From Sphingomonas spermidinifaciens (GTDB lineage Bacteria > Pseudomonadota > Alphaproteobacteria > Sphingomonadales > Sphingomonadaceae): 64,000 bases of DNA. Under the pieces are notes generated by a model. That model did no database searches. It was not told the DNA's origin and worked only from the letters and a program-made list of their open reading frames with translations. Position 1 is the first letter of the stretch; each line of letters starts with the position of its first letter. The stretch is from NCBI RefSeq assembly GCF_002351485.1, contig NZ_NWMW01000002.1:620001-684000 (forward strand). Reading direction: 5' to 3'. Shown here piece by piece: positions 37,473 to 47,698 of this stretch. Made by a program: the position numbers and the translations under genes.

Positions 37473-38374
37473 GCTTTTCGCGCATCACCGTCGTCGGGCT
37501 GGGGCTGATCGGCTCGTCGGTGGCGCTCGCCGCGCGCGCGCGGATCGCCGGCATACGGGTGACGGGCTACGACGCCGATCCCGAGGTGCGGCGCGTGGCG
37601 CGCGAGATCGGGCTGTGCGACACGATCGCCGACGATGCCGCCGACGCCGCGCACGACGCAGAACTGGTCGTGCTGTGCGTGCCCGTGGGGGCGATGGGGC
37701 GTGCGGCAGCCAACCTTGCTCCCGCGCTGCCCGCCGATGCGATCGTCACCGACGTCGGCTCGTGCAAGGCGAGCGTGGTCGAGGCGCTGCAGGCGGCGCT
37801 CCCCGGCCACACTCTCGTCCCCGCGCATCCCGTTGCGGGGACTGAGCAGAGCGGACCGACCGCGGGCTTTGCGACGCTGTTCAACCATCGCTGGTGCATC
37901 CTGACCCCGCCCGAGGGCACCGACCCCGCCGCTGTCGACCGCGTCGCCGGCTTCTGGCGCGCGCTTGGCGCCGAGGTCGAGACGATGGCCCCCGACCATC
38001 ACGATCGGGTGCTCGCGGTGACGAGCCACCTGCCGCACCTGATCGCCTACACGATCGTCGGCACCGCCTCCGACCTCGAGGAAGTGACGCAGAGCGAGGT
38101 CATCAAATATTCGGCGGGCGGTTTTCGCGACTTCACGCGCATCGCCGCCAGCGACCCGACAATGTGGCGCGACGTGTTCCTCGCCAATCGCGAGGCGGTG
38201 CTCGACATGCTCCAGCGGTTTTCGGAGGATCTGGCGCTCCTTCAGCGCGCGATCCGCTGGGGCCAGGGCGACGCGCTGTTCGATCACTTCACCCAGACCC
38301 GCGCGATCCGCCGCTCGATCGTCGAGCAGGGGCAGGACGACGCGCGGGCGGATTTCGGGCGGACGCACGGGTAG
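37469..38374 (+). CDS. tyrA: Prephenate/arogenate dehydrogenase
   Basis: A 301-residue TyrA. The NAD-binding motif GLGLIGSS is at the N-terminus; the conserved [12 protein letters not shown] and [13 protein letters not shown] substrate segments follow, with a helical dimerisation domain at the C-terminus. It oxidises prephenate or arogenate towards tyrosine; the preferred substrate is not evident. The ATG at 37469 overlaps the hisC stop; longer in-frame starts inside hisC are excluded. Confidence 0.93.
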   Translation: MSFSRITVVGLGLIGSSVALAARARIAGIRVTGYDADPEVRRVAREIGLCDTIADDAADAAHDAELVVLCVPVGAMGRAAANLAPALPADAIVTDVGSCKASVVEALQAALPGHTLVPAHPVAGTEQSGPTAGFATLFNHRWCILTPPEGTDPAAVDRVAGFWRALGAEVETMAPDHHDRVLAVTSHLPHLIAYTIVGTASDLEEVTQSEVIKYSAGGFRDFTRIAASDPTMWRDVFLANREAVLDMLQRFSEDLALLQRAIRWGQGDALFDHFTQTRAIRRSIVEQGQDDARADFGRTHG

Positions 38375-38425
38375 GGGCATCAATCTGCTCAACCCAAACG
38401 GGGATGGGGTGGGCGCGTGGGCGGG

Positions 38426-40003
38426 TCACCCCCTCGCCAGCGCCTCGGCGATCAGCTTGCGGCTGTTCGCCACCCCGTACAGCGCAATGAAGCTCCCCAT
38501 CCGCGGCCCCTGGCTCGACCCCAAGAGCGTTTCGTAGAGCGCCTTGAACCAGTCGCGCAGATTCTCGAACCCGGCGGTCTTCCCGATCTCGTAGACGATG
38601 TTCTGGATGTCCTCGGCGCTCGCGCCCTCGGGCAGCGCGGCGAGTTCGGCGTCGAGGCGCTTCAGGGCCTCGACCTCCACCCCCTCCGGCGCGCGTCGCA
38701 CCGGCTTCTCCGCCACGTCGCGGACATAGGCGATGGCATGGCCGATCAGCGCGTCGAGCGCCGGGTAGCGCTCGGGGCTCGCATCGGCGACATAGTTGCC
38801 GAGATAGCCCCAGACCTGTTCCTTCGTCGCCTCGCCCATCACGCCGATCAGGTTGAGCAATAGGCCGAAAGTAACGGGCAGCGTTTCCGCTGGCGGCTCG
38901 CCGTCATGGATGTGGTGGACCGGGTTGCCCAGCCGCTGCTCGACCGGCTGTCCCGCATAGTTACCGCGGAACTGCCAGTATTCGTCGATCGCGCGCGGGA
39001 TGACGCCGAGGTGGAGCTGCTTGGCCTTTTTCGGCTCGCGATAGGCGTAGAAGGCGAGGCTCTCCTCCGGCCCATAGGTCAGCCATTGCTCGAGGCTGAG
39101 GCCGTTGCCCTTCGACTTCGAGATCTTCTGGCCATGCTCGTCGAGGAACATCTCGTAGTTGAAGCCCTCGGGCGGGCGGGCGCCGAGGACGCGGGCGATC
39201 TTCGAGGATTGCGTGACCGAATCGATCAGGTCCTTGCCCGCCATCTCGTAATCGACACCCAATGCGACCCAGCGCATCGCCCAGTCGACCTTCCACTGGA
39301 GCTTGGCGCGGCCGCCGAGGATCGACTGCTCGATCCGTTCGCCCTCGTCGTCGAATGCGATCAGGCCGGCATCGGCATCGACCACCTCGACCGGCACCTG
39401 AAGGACGATGCCGCTCTTCGGGCTGATCGGCAGCACCGGCGAATAGGTCGCGCGCCGCTCCTCGCCGAGGGTCGGCAGCATGACGCCCATGATCGCGTCA
39501 TAGTGGCGCAGCACCGCCTTCAGCGTCGCGTCGAATCGCCCGCTCGCATAATAATCGGTGGCCGACGCGAACTCGTACTCGAAGCCGAAGCGGTCGAGGA
39601 AATCGCGCAGCATCGCATTGTTGTGGTGGGCGAAGCTCTCGAACTTGCCGAACGGATCGGGCACCTTCGTCAGCGGCTTCCCCAGATGCGCGGCCAGCAT
39701 CTCCCGGTTCGGCACATTGTCGGGCACCTTTCGCAGGCCGTCCATGTCGTCGCTGAACGCGATCAGGCGGGTCGGCTGGTCGGACAGCGTCTCGAACGCG
39801 CGGCGAACCATCGTCGTGCGCAAGACTTCGTTGAAGGTGCCGATATGCGGCAGGCCCGAGGGGCCGTAGCCCGTTTCGAACAGCACGGCTTCGCCGTCGG
39901 GCTTGCCGCCCGGATAGCGGGCGAGGAGCTTGCGTGCCTCCTCATAAGGCCAGGCCTTGGACACGAGGGCGGCGGCACGGAGTTCGGGGGTCAGGTTCGA
40001 CAT
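38426..40003 (-). CDS. lysK: Lysyl-tRNA synthetase, class I
   Basis: A 525-residue class I LysRS, the type used by most alphaproteobacteria, archaea and spirochaetes instead of class II LysS. The HIGH motif is HIGT at 53-56 in GLPHIGTF and the KMSKS motif is KISKS at 293-297. It charges tRNA-Lys. It is convergent with tyrA and divergent from the bestrophin gene. Length and motifs are complete. Confidence 0.97.
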   Translation of the reverse strand: MSNLTPELRAAALVSKAWPYEEARKLLARYPGGKPDGEAVLFETGYGPSGLPHIGTFNEVLRTTMVRRAFETLSDQPTRLIAFSDDMDGLRKVPDNVPNREMLAAHLGKPLTKVPDPFGKFESFAHHNNAMLRDFLDRFGFEYEFASATDYYASGRFDATLKAVLRHYDAIMGVMLPTLGEERRATYSPVLPISPKSGIVLQVPVEVVDADAGLIAFDDEGERIEQSILGGRAKLQWKVDWAMRWVALGVDYEMAGKDLIDSVTQSSKIARVLGARPPEGFNYEMFLDEHGQKISKSKGNGLSLEQWLTYGPEESLAFYAYREPKKAKQLHLGVIPRAIDEYWQFRGNYAGQPVEQRLGNPVHHIHDGEPPAETLPVTFGLLLNLIGVMGEATKEQVWGYLGNYVADASPERYPALDALIGHAIAYVRDVAEKPVRRAPEGVEVEALKRLDAELAALPEGASAEDIQNIVYEIGKTAGFENLRDWFKALYETLLGSSQGPRMGSFIALYGVANSRKLIAEALARG

Positions 40004-40104
40004 GGTGCGTGCCTCTAGCGACGGTAACGCTTCCTTACAAACCGGACGGGAACCCTTCGCATGCGCAGCAATTCATGGCGCGTGCAACGCAGGTTAAGAC
40101 AGGC

Positions 40105-40995
40105 ATGATCGTCAACGACACCCCCCGCATGAGCTCGATCGTCATCGAGGTGTGGAAGCCGCTGCTGGCGCTGTTCTTCTGGGACGTGGCGGTCACCGCC
40201 TTCTACATGACGACGACGTTCAAGGCGCCGTCACTGCCGCTCACCATCTTCGGTACGGTGCTGGCGCTGTTCCTCGGCTTTCGCGACAATTCGGCCTATC
40301 AGCGCTGGTGGGAGGGACGGCAGCTCTGGGGGCTGATGATCAACGCCTCGCGCAACCTCGTGCGCGGGGCGATCGCGTTCATCCCCGACGATCCGCCGCG
40401 CGCGCGCGACCTCAAGCGATCGATCGCGCTCAGGCAGATCGCCTATGTCAACGCACTGCGCTGCCAGCTGCGCCGCCTGAAGGACTGTCCCGAGGTCTAC
40501 GATCTGCTGTCGCGCGAGGAGGCCGACGAGGCGATGGGCCGCGCCAATCCTGCCAACGGCTTTCTCGACGGTACCGCCAAGCGGATCGAGGACGCGCGCC
40601 GCGAGGGGTGGCTCGACACCATCCAGCAGACGCAGATGGAGCGCATTCTCGTCGATATCGCCAATGCGCAGGGGGGCATGGAGCGGCTCAAGAACACACC
40701 GCTGCCCGTTCAGTACCGCTTCTTCCCGTCCTTCTTCACGCGGCTGTTCTGCCTTCTTCTGCCGATCGGGCTGGTCGAGACGCTGGGCTGGGCGACGCCG
40801 ATCGGTTCGACGCTGGCGGGGCTGATGTTCCTGGCGGCGCTCCAGATCGGCGACGATCTGGTCGATCCGTTCAGCAACACGCCTCACGACCTGCCGATGA
40901 ATGCGATGTGCCGGACGATCGAGATCGACCTGAAGCAGGCGATCGGCGACGAGGCGCCCAAGCCGCTGACCCCGGTAAAGGGCGTGCTCTGGTAA
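40105..40995 (+). CDS. Bestrophin family ion channel
   Basis: About 296 residues from the ATG at 40105; an ATG at 40075 in the same frame is an alternative. Bestrophin/UPF0187 features: a first membrane stretch (WKPLLALFFWDVAVTAFYM), the LGFRDNSAYQRWWEGRQLWG element, and a late PIGLVETLGWATP segment followed by the IGDDLVDPFS acidic element. Bacterial homologues form pentameric channels for chloride or cations. Physiological role here is unknown. Confidence 0.9.
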   Translation: MIVNDTPRMSSIVIEVWKPLLALFFWDVAVTAFYMTTTFKAPSLPLTIFGTVLALFLGFRDNSAYQRWWEGRQLWGLMINASRNLVRGAIAFIPDDPPRARDLKRSIALRQIAYVNALRCQLRRLKDCPEVYDLLSREEADEAMGRANPANGFLDGTAKRIEDARREGWLDTIQQTQMERILVDIANAQGGMERLKNTPLPVQYRFFPSFFTRLFCLLLPIGLVETLGWATPIGSTLAGLMFLAALQIGDDLVDPFSNTPHDLPMNAMCRTIEIDLKQAIGDEAPKPLTPVKGVLW

Positions 40996-41057
40996 GTTTC
41001 GCGGGCGGTGAGTCCGCCGGGACACATCGCAAGCGCTGGTGGGGGAGGCGGCGGGCG

Positions 41058-42332
<1,275 letters not shown>

Positions 42333-42340
42333 GCGGCGCG

Positions 42341-43414
42341 ATGCTGCATCTGCGCCCCGTCCAGTTCGTCGACACGCCGGTCGGTCGCGATGGCGAGGTC
42401 GCGCGGCTGGCGGGCGGGCTGCAATGGTTCGCCGCCTATGAGGTGATCCGCGGCGCCGAGCGGCGGACGGTGCCGGTCGCCGGTTTCGACGATTTCGCCA
42501 AGGCGCTGCCCGATCCGCAGGCCGAGCGGGCGGCCCTGCTCGCCCACCGGATTTCGGCGCCTCGCGCCTCGATCCAGGCGGGTGAGCGCGTGCTGCGCTT
42601 CGACCAGCCACAGGCGATGGCGATCCTCAACCTGACGCCCGACAGCTTTTCCGATGGTGGCCGTCACGACGGCGATCCGGCTGCGGCGGCCGCAGCGGGC
42701 GTCGATATGGCAGCGGCGGGGGCGGCGATCATCGACGTCGGCGGCGAATCGACGCGGCCCGGCGCGCCCACGGTGTGGGAAGGCGACGAGATCGCCCGCG
42801 TGGTCCCCGTCATCGAGCGGCTGGCGGCCAGCGGCACACCGGTATCGATCGACACGCGCAAGGCATCGGTGATGGAGGCCGCGCTGGCGGCGGGCGCGCA
42901 CATCGTCAACGACGTCTCGGCGCTCCTCTACGACGACCGCGCGGCCGAGGTGGTTGCGCGCGCGGGCGTGCCCGTCGTGCTGATGCATTCGGCCGATCCG
43001 AAGCGTGGGGCAGAGGGAGCGATGACGGGGGGCAATGCGCTGACCGACTGCTTCGACTGGCTCGAGGCGCGGATCGAGGCGGCGGTCGCGGCGGGCGTCG
43101 ACCGCGCGCGCATCATCGTCGATCCGGGCATCGGCTTCGGCAAGTCGCTGGCCGACAACCTCGCCATCCTCAACGGTCTGTCGCTGTTCCACGGGCTCGG
43201 CTGCCCGCTGCTGCTGGGGGCCAGCCGCAAGCGGATCGTCGGCGCGCTGTCGGGCGAAGCCCCTGTCGGCGCGAGGCTGGGCGGGTCAGTGATGCTGGCG
43301 GTCAGGGGCGCCGATCAGGGCGCGCAATGGCTGCGCGTCCACGACGTGCCGGAGACCGTGCAGGCGCTGCGCGTCTGGCGCGGCATGCGCGACGCGGCGC
43401 TGGTCGCACGGTAA
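42341..43414 (+). CDS. folP: Dihydropteroate synthase with N-terminal extension
   Basis: A 357-residue DHPS. The enzyme core begins near residue 92 with MAILNLTPDSFSDGG, followed by DVGGESTRPGA, DTRKASVMEAAL, NDVSAL and DPGIGFGKSL; it is the sulfonamide target in folate synthesis. The first ~88 residues (LHLRPVQFVDTPVG..., GGLQWFAAYEV...) are outside the standard barrel and not recognised. The ATG at 42341 is consistent with close spacing after ccrM, though an internal start cannot be excluded. Confidence 0.93.
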   Translation: MLHLRPVQFVDTPVGRDGEVARLAGGLQWFAAYEVIRGAERRTVPVAGFDDFAKALPDPQAERAALLAHRISAPRASIQAGERVLRFDQPQAMAILNLTPDSFSDGGRHDGDPAAAAAAGVDMAAAGAAIIDVGGESTRPGAPTVWEGDEIARVVPVIERLAASGTPVSIDTRKASVMEAALAAGAHIVNDVSALLYDDRAAEVVARAGVPVVLMHSADPKRGAEGAMTGGNALTDCFDWLEARIEAAVAAGVDRARIIVDPGIGFGKSLADNLAILNGLSLFHGLGCPLLLGASRKRIVGALSGEAPVGARLGGSVMLAVRGADQGAQWLRVHDVPETVQALRVWRGMRDAALVAR

Positions 43415-43423
43415 ACGATCGAC

Positions 43424-43462
43424 CCGGAACGGACGTCGGCCAGGTCGCTCGCTCCGTTCCGG
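43424..43462 (+). terminator. Inverted repeat after folP
   Basis: CCGGAACGGA and TCCGTTCCGG are perfect 10-base complements separated by 19 bases, starting 10 bases after the folP stop. The spacing and lack of a T-tract make it either a terminator or a decayed REP-like repeat. Confidence 0.4.
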
Positions 43463-43594
43463 ATGCGCATTTGGCGCCCCCAAGAGCCGGTCTTCACTGG
43501 CAAACATCCGATTTGACGCTTTCAGAACATTTCGTGTCCACATAACTTGCATCAATATCGGCTCCGGATCGAAACCATCTTCTGGGAGTGTTTG

Positions 43595-44539
43595 ATGGAC
43601 GGATCGACGAGTTACCTTGGGGCCCTCGAACTCGATGAGCGAGTTGTCGTGGCGATCGGGGACGGACCGGGTACCGAGGCGGCGGTCGAGGCCGCGCGGG
43701 CGAGCGGCGCACGGGTTGCCGGGCGCGTGTCGCTGGCTGAGGGACCGGGCCGGCTGGCGATGCAGGCGCGGCTGCACGTGCTGACGCTCGACCTGCCGGG
43801 TGGAGAACCGGATGCCGCGACGATCGCCGCCCTCGACGCCGCTGCCGCCGCCGCGCATCGCCACGATGCCCTTGTGATCGCGAGCTGTCCGGTGGACGCT
43901 CTCGATCTTGTCGCCTCGTCGCTGGAGGGGGTGCGCGCCGCGCTGCTTTGTGAACCCACGCTCGTCGATCGCGTCGCCGCCTTCGCTCTCGCGGGGCCGC
44001 CGCCGCGCACGCTGCACGATGCCGCGCGCGATTCGGACCAGCGTCGGCTGCGACAGCTCAATGACGAGGTGGCGCGGATCGCCGAGACGCTGGCGCGCCT
44101 CGCCCGCACCGATCCGGGCACGGCGATGCTGGGCAGCCAGGTCGCCGACCGTGCCCCGCCGTACCGCGCCGTGCCCGACGAGGGCGAGCCCGCGATCGAC
44201 CCCGCGGACGTGCGCGCCGCGATCCGCGCGCGGCGGATGCGCGACCAGTTCTTCGAGGGCGACCTGTTCGCCGATCCCGCCTGGGACATGCTGCTCGATC
44301 TCTATGCCGCCCATCTCGAGCATCAGCGCGTCTCGGTCTCCAGCCTGTGCATCGCCGCGGCGGTGCCGGCGACGACGGCGCTGCGATGGATCACCACGAT
44401 GCGCGAGGCGGGATTGTTCGAGCGGCACGACGACCCTTTCGACAGGCGGCGCGCCTATGTCGGCCTGAGCGAGACGGCGATTACCGGCATGCGGCGCTAC
44501 TGCGCAGCAGTGCGGCGCGCGGGCCTTTCGATCGCCTGA
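43595..44539 (+). CDS. Winged-helix (MarR-like) regulator with unknown N-terminal domain
   Basis: About 314 residues from the ATG at 43595, preceded by GGGAG. The last ~90 residues form a MarR-type winged helix: VSVSSLCIAAAVPATTALRWITTMREAGLFERHDDPFDRRRAYVGLS, with the wing basic pair DRRR. Residues about 1-125 look like an alternating alpha/beta domain (VVVAIGDGPGTEAAVEAARASGA, ALVIASCPVDALDLV) reminiscent of a receiver without its phosphoacceptor. A basic linker connects them. No target can be inferred; the upstream region has an inverted repeat but no clear promoter. Confidence 0.65.
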   Translation: MDGSTSYLGALELDERVVVAIGDGPGTEAAVEAARASGARVAGRVSLAEGPGRLAMQARLHVLTLDLPGGEPDAATIAALDAAAAAAHRHDALVIASCPVDALDLVASSLEGVRAALLCEPTLVDRVAAFALAGPPPRTLHDAARDSDQRRLRQLNDEVARIAETLARLARTDPGTAMLGSQVADRAPPYRAVPDEGEPAIDPADVRAAIRARRMRDQFFEGDLFADPAWDMLLDLYAAHLEHQRVSVSSLCIAAAVPATTALRWITTMREAGLFERHDDPFDRRRAYVGLSETAITGMRRYCAAVRRAGLSIA

Positions 44540-44609
44540 GGGGGCCGCTCGACGCAACGAGTTGCGCGCTCGGCGGTTGAACCGGGGCACAGTGATGGAG
44601 CAAGCCCCG

Positions 44610-44825
44610 ATGAAATCGCGTTATTTCCTGGCCCTGCCGCCGATCGCCCTGCTCGCCGCGTGCGGCGGCGGCGCCTCGACTGACCAGACCGCGACGACGA
44701 CGAACACCGGCAACGTCATCCTCAACGATGCGCAGGCGAATTATTCGTTCGAGAACGACGCGATCCTCAACACGACCGCCGACGATGCCGCCGCGATGAA
44801 CGCCGCGCCGGCAAACGGCATGTAA
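44610..44825 (+). CDS. Small lipoprotein of unknown function
   Basis: A 71-residue lipoprotein starting at the ATG at 44610 with GGAG nine bases upstream. The lipobox is LLAAC, followed by a Gly/Thr/Asn/Ala-rich, acidic mature part of about 50 residues without cysteine or obvious domain. A longer start at 44595 is possible but would remove the ribosome-binding spacing. It is one base pair group upstream of the DUF3140 gene. Function unknown. Confidence 0.6.
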   Translation: MKSRYFLALPPIALLAACGGGASTDQTATTTNTGNVILNDAQANYSFENDAILNTTADDAAAMNAAPANGM

Positions 44826-44827
44826 GC

Positions 44828-45166
44828 GTGGACGAGAAAGAGAAGAAGGCGATCCGCGACGACTTCGCCGAAGCGGTCAACATGGCCCCGGCGGCAATCG
44901 AGCGCTTCCTCGACACCGACGATTCGAAGCGTGTCGGCCAGAAGGACGGCGGCGGCGAGAGCGTCGGCCACGCCTCTGGCCGGCGAATCGTCGCGATCAA
45001 GCGTAAGAAGCAGGCCGACCTGACCGACGACGACTATGCACACATGAAGAAGGTCGTGGGCTATGTCCGCCGCCACGCGGCACAGGGAGGGCCTAAGGAC
45101 GATCCGGAACATTCGGACTGGCGCTATTCGCTGATGAATTGGGGTCACGATCCGCTCAAGGATTGA
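44828..45166 (+). CDS. DUF3140 family protein
   Basis: A 112-residue hydrophilic protein starting GTG at 44828. It shows the DUF3140 pattern: FAEAVNMAPAAIERFLDTDDSKRVGQ, GESVGHASGRRIVAI, DYAHMKKVVGYVRRHAAQG and a C-terminal DWRYSLMNWGHDPL. Helical and highly charged with many Lys, Arg and Asp. The family is often described as DNA-binding, but the sequence alone does not prove that. It begins two bases after the lipoprotein stop. Confidence 0.85.
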   Translation: MDEKEKKAIRDDFAEAVNMAPAAIERFLDTDDSKRVGQKDGGGESVGHASGRRIVAIKRKKQADLTDDDYAHMKKVVGYVRRHAAQGGPKDDPEHSDWRYSLMNWGHDPLKD

Positions 45167-45207
45167 ACGGGCTTGACCCGTCATTGCGAGGCGGCAACGG
45201 TCGAGCC

Positions 45208-46500
45208 ATGTCGATGATGCTGCTGCCGCTCGCCCTCGCCGCCGCTGTCCAGGAAGGTCCGGCGCCCGCCGTCGACAGCGTCGTCATCACCGCCGACCGG
45301 ATGATCGACGTGCTGTCGGGCAAGGTGGTCGAACGGCCCGTCATCGTCGCTACCGGCGGCCGCATCGTGTCGGTGGTGGGCGAGGGGGCGGCAAGGCCCG
45401 TGATCCCTGCGGGCGCGCGTCGCATCGACCTGCCAGGTCGAACGCTCGTCCCCGGTCTGATCGACATGCACGCCCACCTGACCAGCAACCCCAAATATGG
45501 CGGCTATAGCGGCTATCAGTTCACCGACAGCTTCTGGGTCGCACAAGGGACCGGCAATGCCGAGCGGACGCTGCGCGCCGGTTTCACCACCGTTCGCAAC
45601 GTCGGCAGCGACGGCTATGCCGATGTCGGCATCAAGCAGGCGATCGAGGAGGGTTGGGTCGCCGGCCCGCGCATCGTCCCCGCCGCCCATGCCCTGGGCG
45701 CGACCGGCGGGCATTGCGACGAGACCTTCCTGCCGCCCTCCTTCCAGCGCAAGTCGCCCGCAGTCGGCGACAGCCCCGAGGAACTGCGCCGCCGCGTGCG
45801 CGAGCAGCGCAAATACGGGGCCGAGGTCATCAAGGCGTGCGCGACCGGCGGCGTCTTCAGCCGCAATACCGAGCCCGGCGTGCAGCAGCTCCATCCCGAG
45901 GAATTGAAGGCGATCGTCGATGAGGCGCATTTCTGGAAGCTGAAGGCCGCCGCGCACGCGCACGGCGCCGATGGCATCCGCGCCGCGATCGAGGCCGGGT
46001 TCGACACGATCGAGCATGTGAGCTTCATCGACGATGCCGGGATCAAGGCGGCCAAGGCCCGTGGCACCTTTCTCGGCTTCGATGTCTACAACACCGAATA
46101 TACATTGGCAGAGGGCGAAAAGAACGGAGTCCTGCCCGAGAACATCGAGAAGGAGCGCCGCGTCGGCACGATCCAGCGCGAGAACTTTCGCAAGGCGGCA
46201 CAGGCGGGGGCGCGGATGATCTTTTCGACCGACGCCGGCATCTATCCGCACGGTGACAATGCGCGTCAGTTCGCGGTGATGGTCCGCTTCGGCCTGACGC
46301 CGATGCAGGCGCTCCAGTCGGCGACCTCCAATGCGGCCGAGGCGCTGGGGCGGACGGGCGACGTGGGCGCGATTGCGGTCGGGCGCTATGCCGACATCGT
46401 CGCGGTGGCGGGCGATCCGCTGACCGATATCCGCACGCTCGAAAAGCCGGTTGTCGTCATCAAGGGCGGCGAGGTGGTGGCCGGAGCGACCGCATCGTGA
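45208..46500 (+). CDS. Exported amidohydrolase (imidazolonepropionase-like)
   Basis: About 430 residues with a short signal-like start (SMMLLPLALAAAVQEG). A TIM-barrel metal-dependent hydrolase: first metal pair HAH at 88-90 in LIDMHAHL, a KACATGGVFS segment with the candidate bridging lysine, HAHGADGIRAAIEAGFDTIEH supplying further His ligands, and STDAGIYPHGDN with the catalytic Asp. Related enzymes cut prolyl or acylated dipeptides and cyclic amides. The downstream alpha/beta hydrolase starts within its stop (GTGA), so both act on the same material or in the same compartment. Confidence 0.85.
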   Translation: MSMMLLPLALAAAVQEGPAPAVDSVVITADRMIDVLSGKVVERPVIVATGGRIVSVVGEGAARPVIPAGARRIDLPGRTLVPGLIDMHAHLTSNPKYGGYSGYQFTDSFWVAQGTGNAERTLRAGFTTVRNVGSDGYADVGIKQAIEEGWVAGPRIVPAAHALGATGGHCDETFLPPSFQRKSPAVGDSPEELRRRVREQRKYGAEVIKACATGGVFSRNTEPGVQQLHPEELKAIVDEAHFWKLKAAAHAHGADGIRAAIEAGFDTIEHVSFIDDAGIKAAKARGTFLGFDVYNTEYTLAEGEKNGVLPENIEKERRVGTIQRENFRKAAQAGARMIFSTDAGIYPHGDNARQFAVMVRFGLTPMQALQSATSNAAEALGRTGDVGAIAVGRYADIVAVAGDPLTDIRTLEKPVVVIKGGEVVAGATAS

Positions 46501-47483
46501 GTCTGATCGCGGCACTGGCATTGCTGCAGGCGGGCGCCGCCGCCCCGGCGGCACTGCCCGAACTCGGCGTCAATCTGGAGCGGTTCGACTATCCCTTCAC
46601 CGTCGAGCGGCTGCGCGCGCCCGTGGGCACCGAGGTCGCGCAGATGGCCTTCATGGACGTGCGCCCCGCCAAGCCCAATGGCCGCGTCGCGGTGCTCCTC
46701 CACGGCAAGAACTTCTGCGGCGCGGCGTGGGAAGCGTCGGCGCGGATGCTCGTGGCGCGCGGCTGGCGGGTGCTGGTCCCCGACCAGATCGGCTTCTGCA
46801 AGTCGGACAAGCCCGCGGGCACGCAGTACACGCTCGCCGGACTCGCCGCGAACACCGCGCGGTTGATGAAGGCGCGAGGCATCGACCGGGCGGTGATCGT
46901 CGGCCATTCGATGGGCGGGATGCTGGCGGCGCGGTTCGCGATCGACCATCCGGCACTGACCGAGCGGCTGGTGATGGTCAATCCGCTCGGCCTGACCGAT
47001 CGTGCGGCCGAGGGTGTGCCCTATCGCCCGCTCGCCGATCTGATCGCCGACGAGCGCAAGACCGATGCGGCCAGCATCAAGGCCTATCAGCTCGCCAACT
47101 ATTATCATGGAGAGTGGCGGCCGGCCTATGACCGCTGGGTGCGGATGCTGGCTGGGCAGTTCGCGGGGGCGGGGCGCGAGGCGATGGCGACCGCGCAGGG
47201 CAAGACCAGCGAGATGATCTTCACCCAGCCCGTCCTCTATCAGTTCGGGCGGATCAAGGCGCCGACCACGGTCATCGTCGGCACCCGCGACACGACGGTG
47301 TTCGCCAAGCGGCAGGCGCCGCCGACGCTTCAGCAGTTCCTGAAGCCGATCCCCGCGATCGCTCCCGCCGCGGTCGCGAAGATCCCCGGCGCAAGGCTCG
47401 TCCGGCTCGAGGGGCTTGGCCACGCGCCGCAGATCGAGGCGCCCGACCGCTTTCACGAGGTGCTGCTCGCCGCGATCGGCTGA
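46497..47483 (+). CDS. Exported alpha/beta hydrolase
   Basis: A 328-residue alpha/beta hydrolase starting GTG at 46497, overlapping the amidohydrolase stop. The first ~20 residues (SLIAALALLQAGAAAPAAL) can act as a signal peptide. The oxyanion strand is LLHGKNFCGAAW. The nucleophile is Ser138 in VGHSMGGM, and a C-terminal GHAPQIEAP holds the catalytic His. It may be an esterase or acyl-transfer enzyme. The substrate is unknown; coupling to an amidohydrolase suggests stepwise degradation of an exported peptide or amide. Confidence 0.83.
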   Translation: MSLIAALALLQAGAAAPAALPELGVNLERFDYPFTVERLRAPVGTEVAQMAFMDVRPAKPNGRVAVLLHGKNFCGAAWEASARMLVARGWRVLVPDQIGFCKSDKPAGTQYTLAGLAANTARLMKARGIDRAVIVGHSMGGMLAARFAIDHPALTERLVMVNPLGLTDRAAEGVPYRPLADLIADERKTDAASIKAYQLANYYHGEWRPAYDRWVRMLAGQFAGAGREAMATAQGKTSEMIFTQPVLYQFGRIKAPTTVIVGTRDTTVFAKRQAPPTLQQFLKPIPAIAPAAVAKIPGARLVRLEGLGHAPQIEAPDRFHEVLLAAIG

Positions 47484-47498
47484 GGCGGGGTGCGGGAC

Positions 47499-47530
47499 GG
47501 GGCAGGGGCGGTGTTGACCGTCCCTGCCCC
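47499..47530. repeat. Large inverted repeat overlapping the rpsL promoter
   Basis: Arms of 13 bases (47499-47511 and 47518-47530) pair at 12 of 13 positions around TGTTGA. The loop and right arm contain the -35 box of the rpsL promoter. It could be the terminator of the preceding hydrolase or an operator; a true terminator would lack a T-tract here. Confidence 0.5.
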
Positions 47531-47542
47531 TGCGCGTATAGG
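47514..47542 (+). promoter_or_regulatory. Sigma70-type promoter of the str operon
   Basis: TTGACC (47514-47519) and TATAGG (47537-47542) are separated by exactly 17 bases. Initiation near 47549 would give a leader of about 150 bases before rpsL. This is the clearest promoter in the window and is well placed after a convergently unrelated operon. Confidence 0.75.
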
Positions 47543-47698
47543 CCCGCCGGTTCCTGTCGGGGACCATTCGATTCCCGATCGGACATGCGCTGAACGTTGC
47601 TGGAGACGTCAAAGGCCTGGGCGCGCGCGTCCGGGTCGTTTTCGTATTCGCTCGTAAAGGGCTCCAGCAAAGTAACCATTTGGAAGGTGAAGGGCTTC

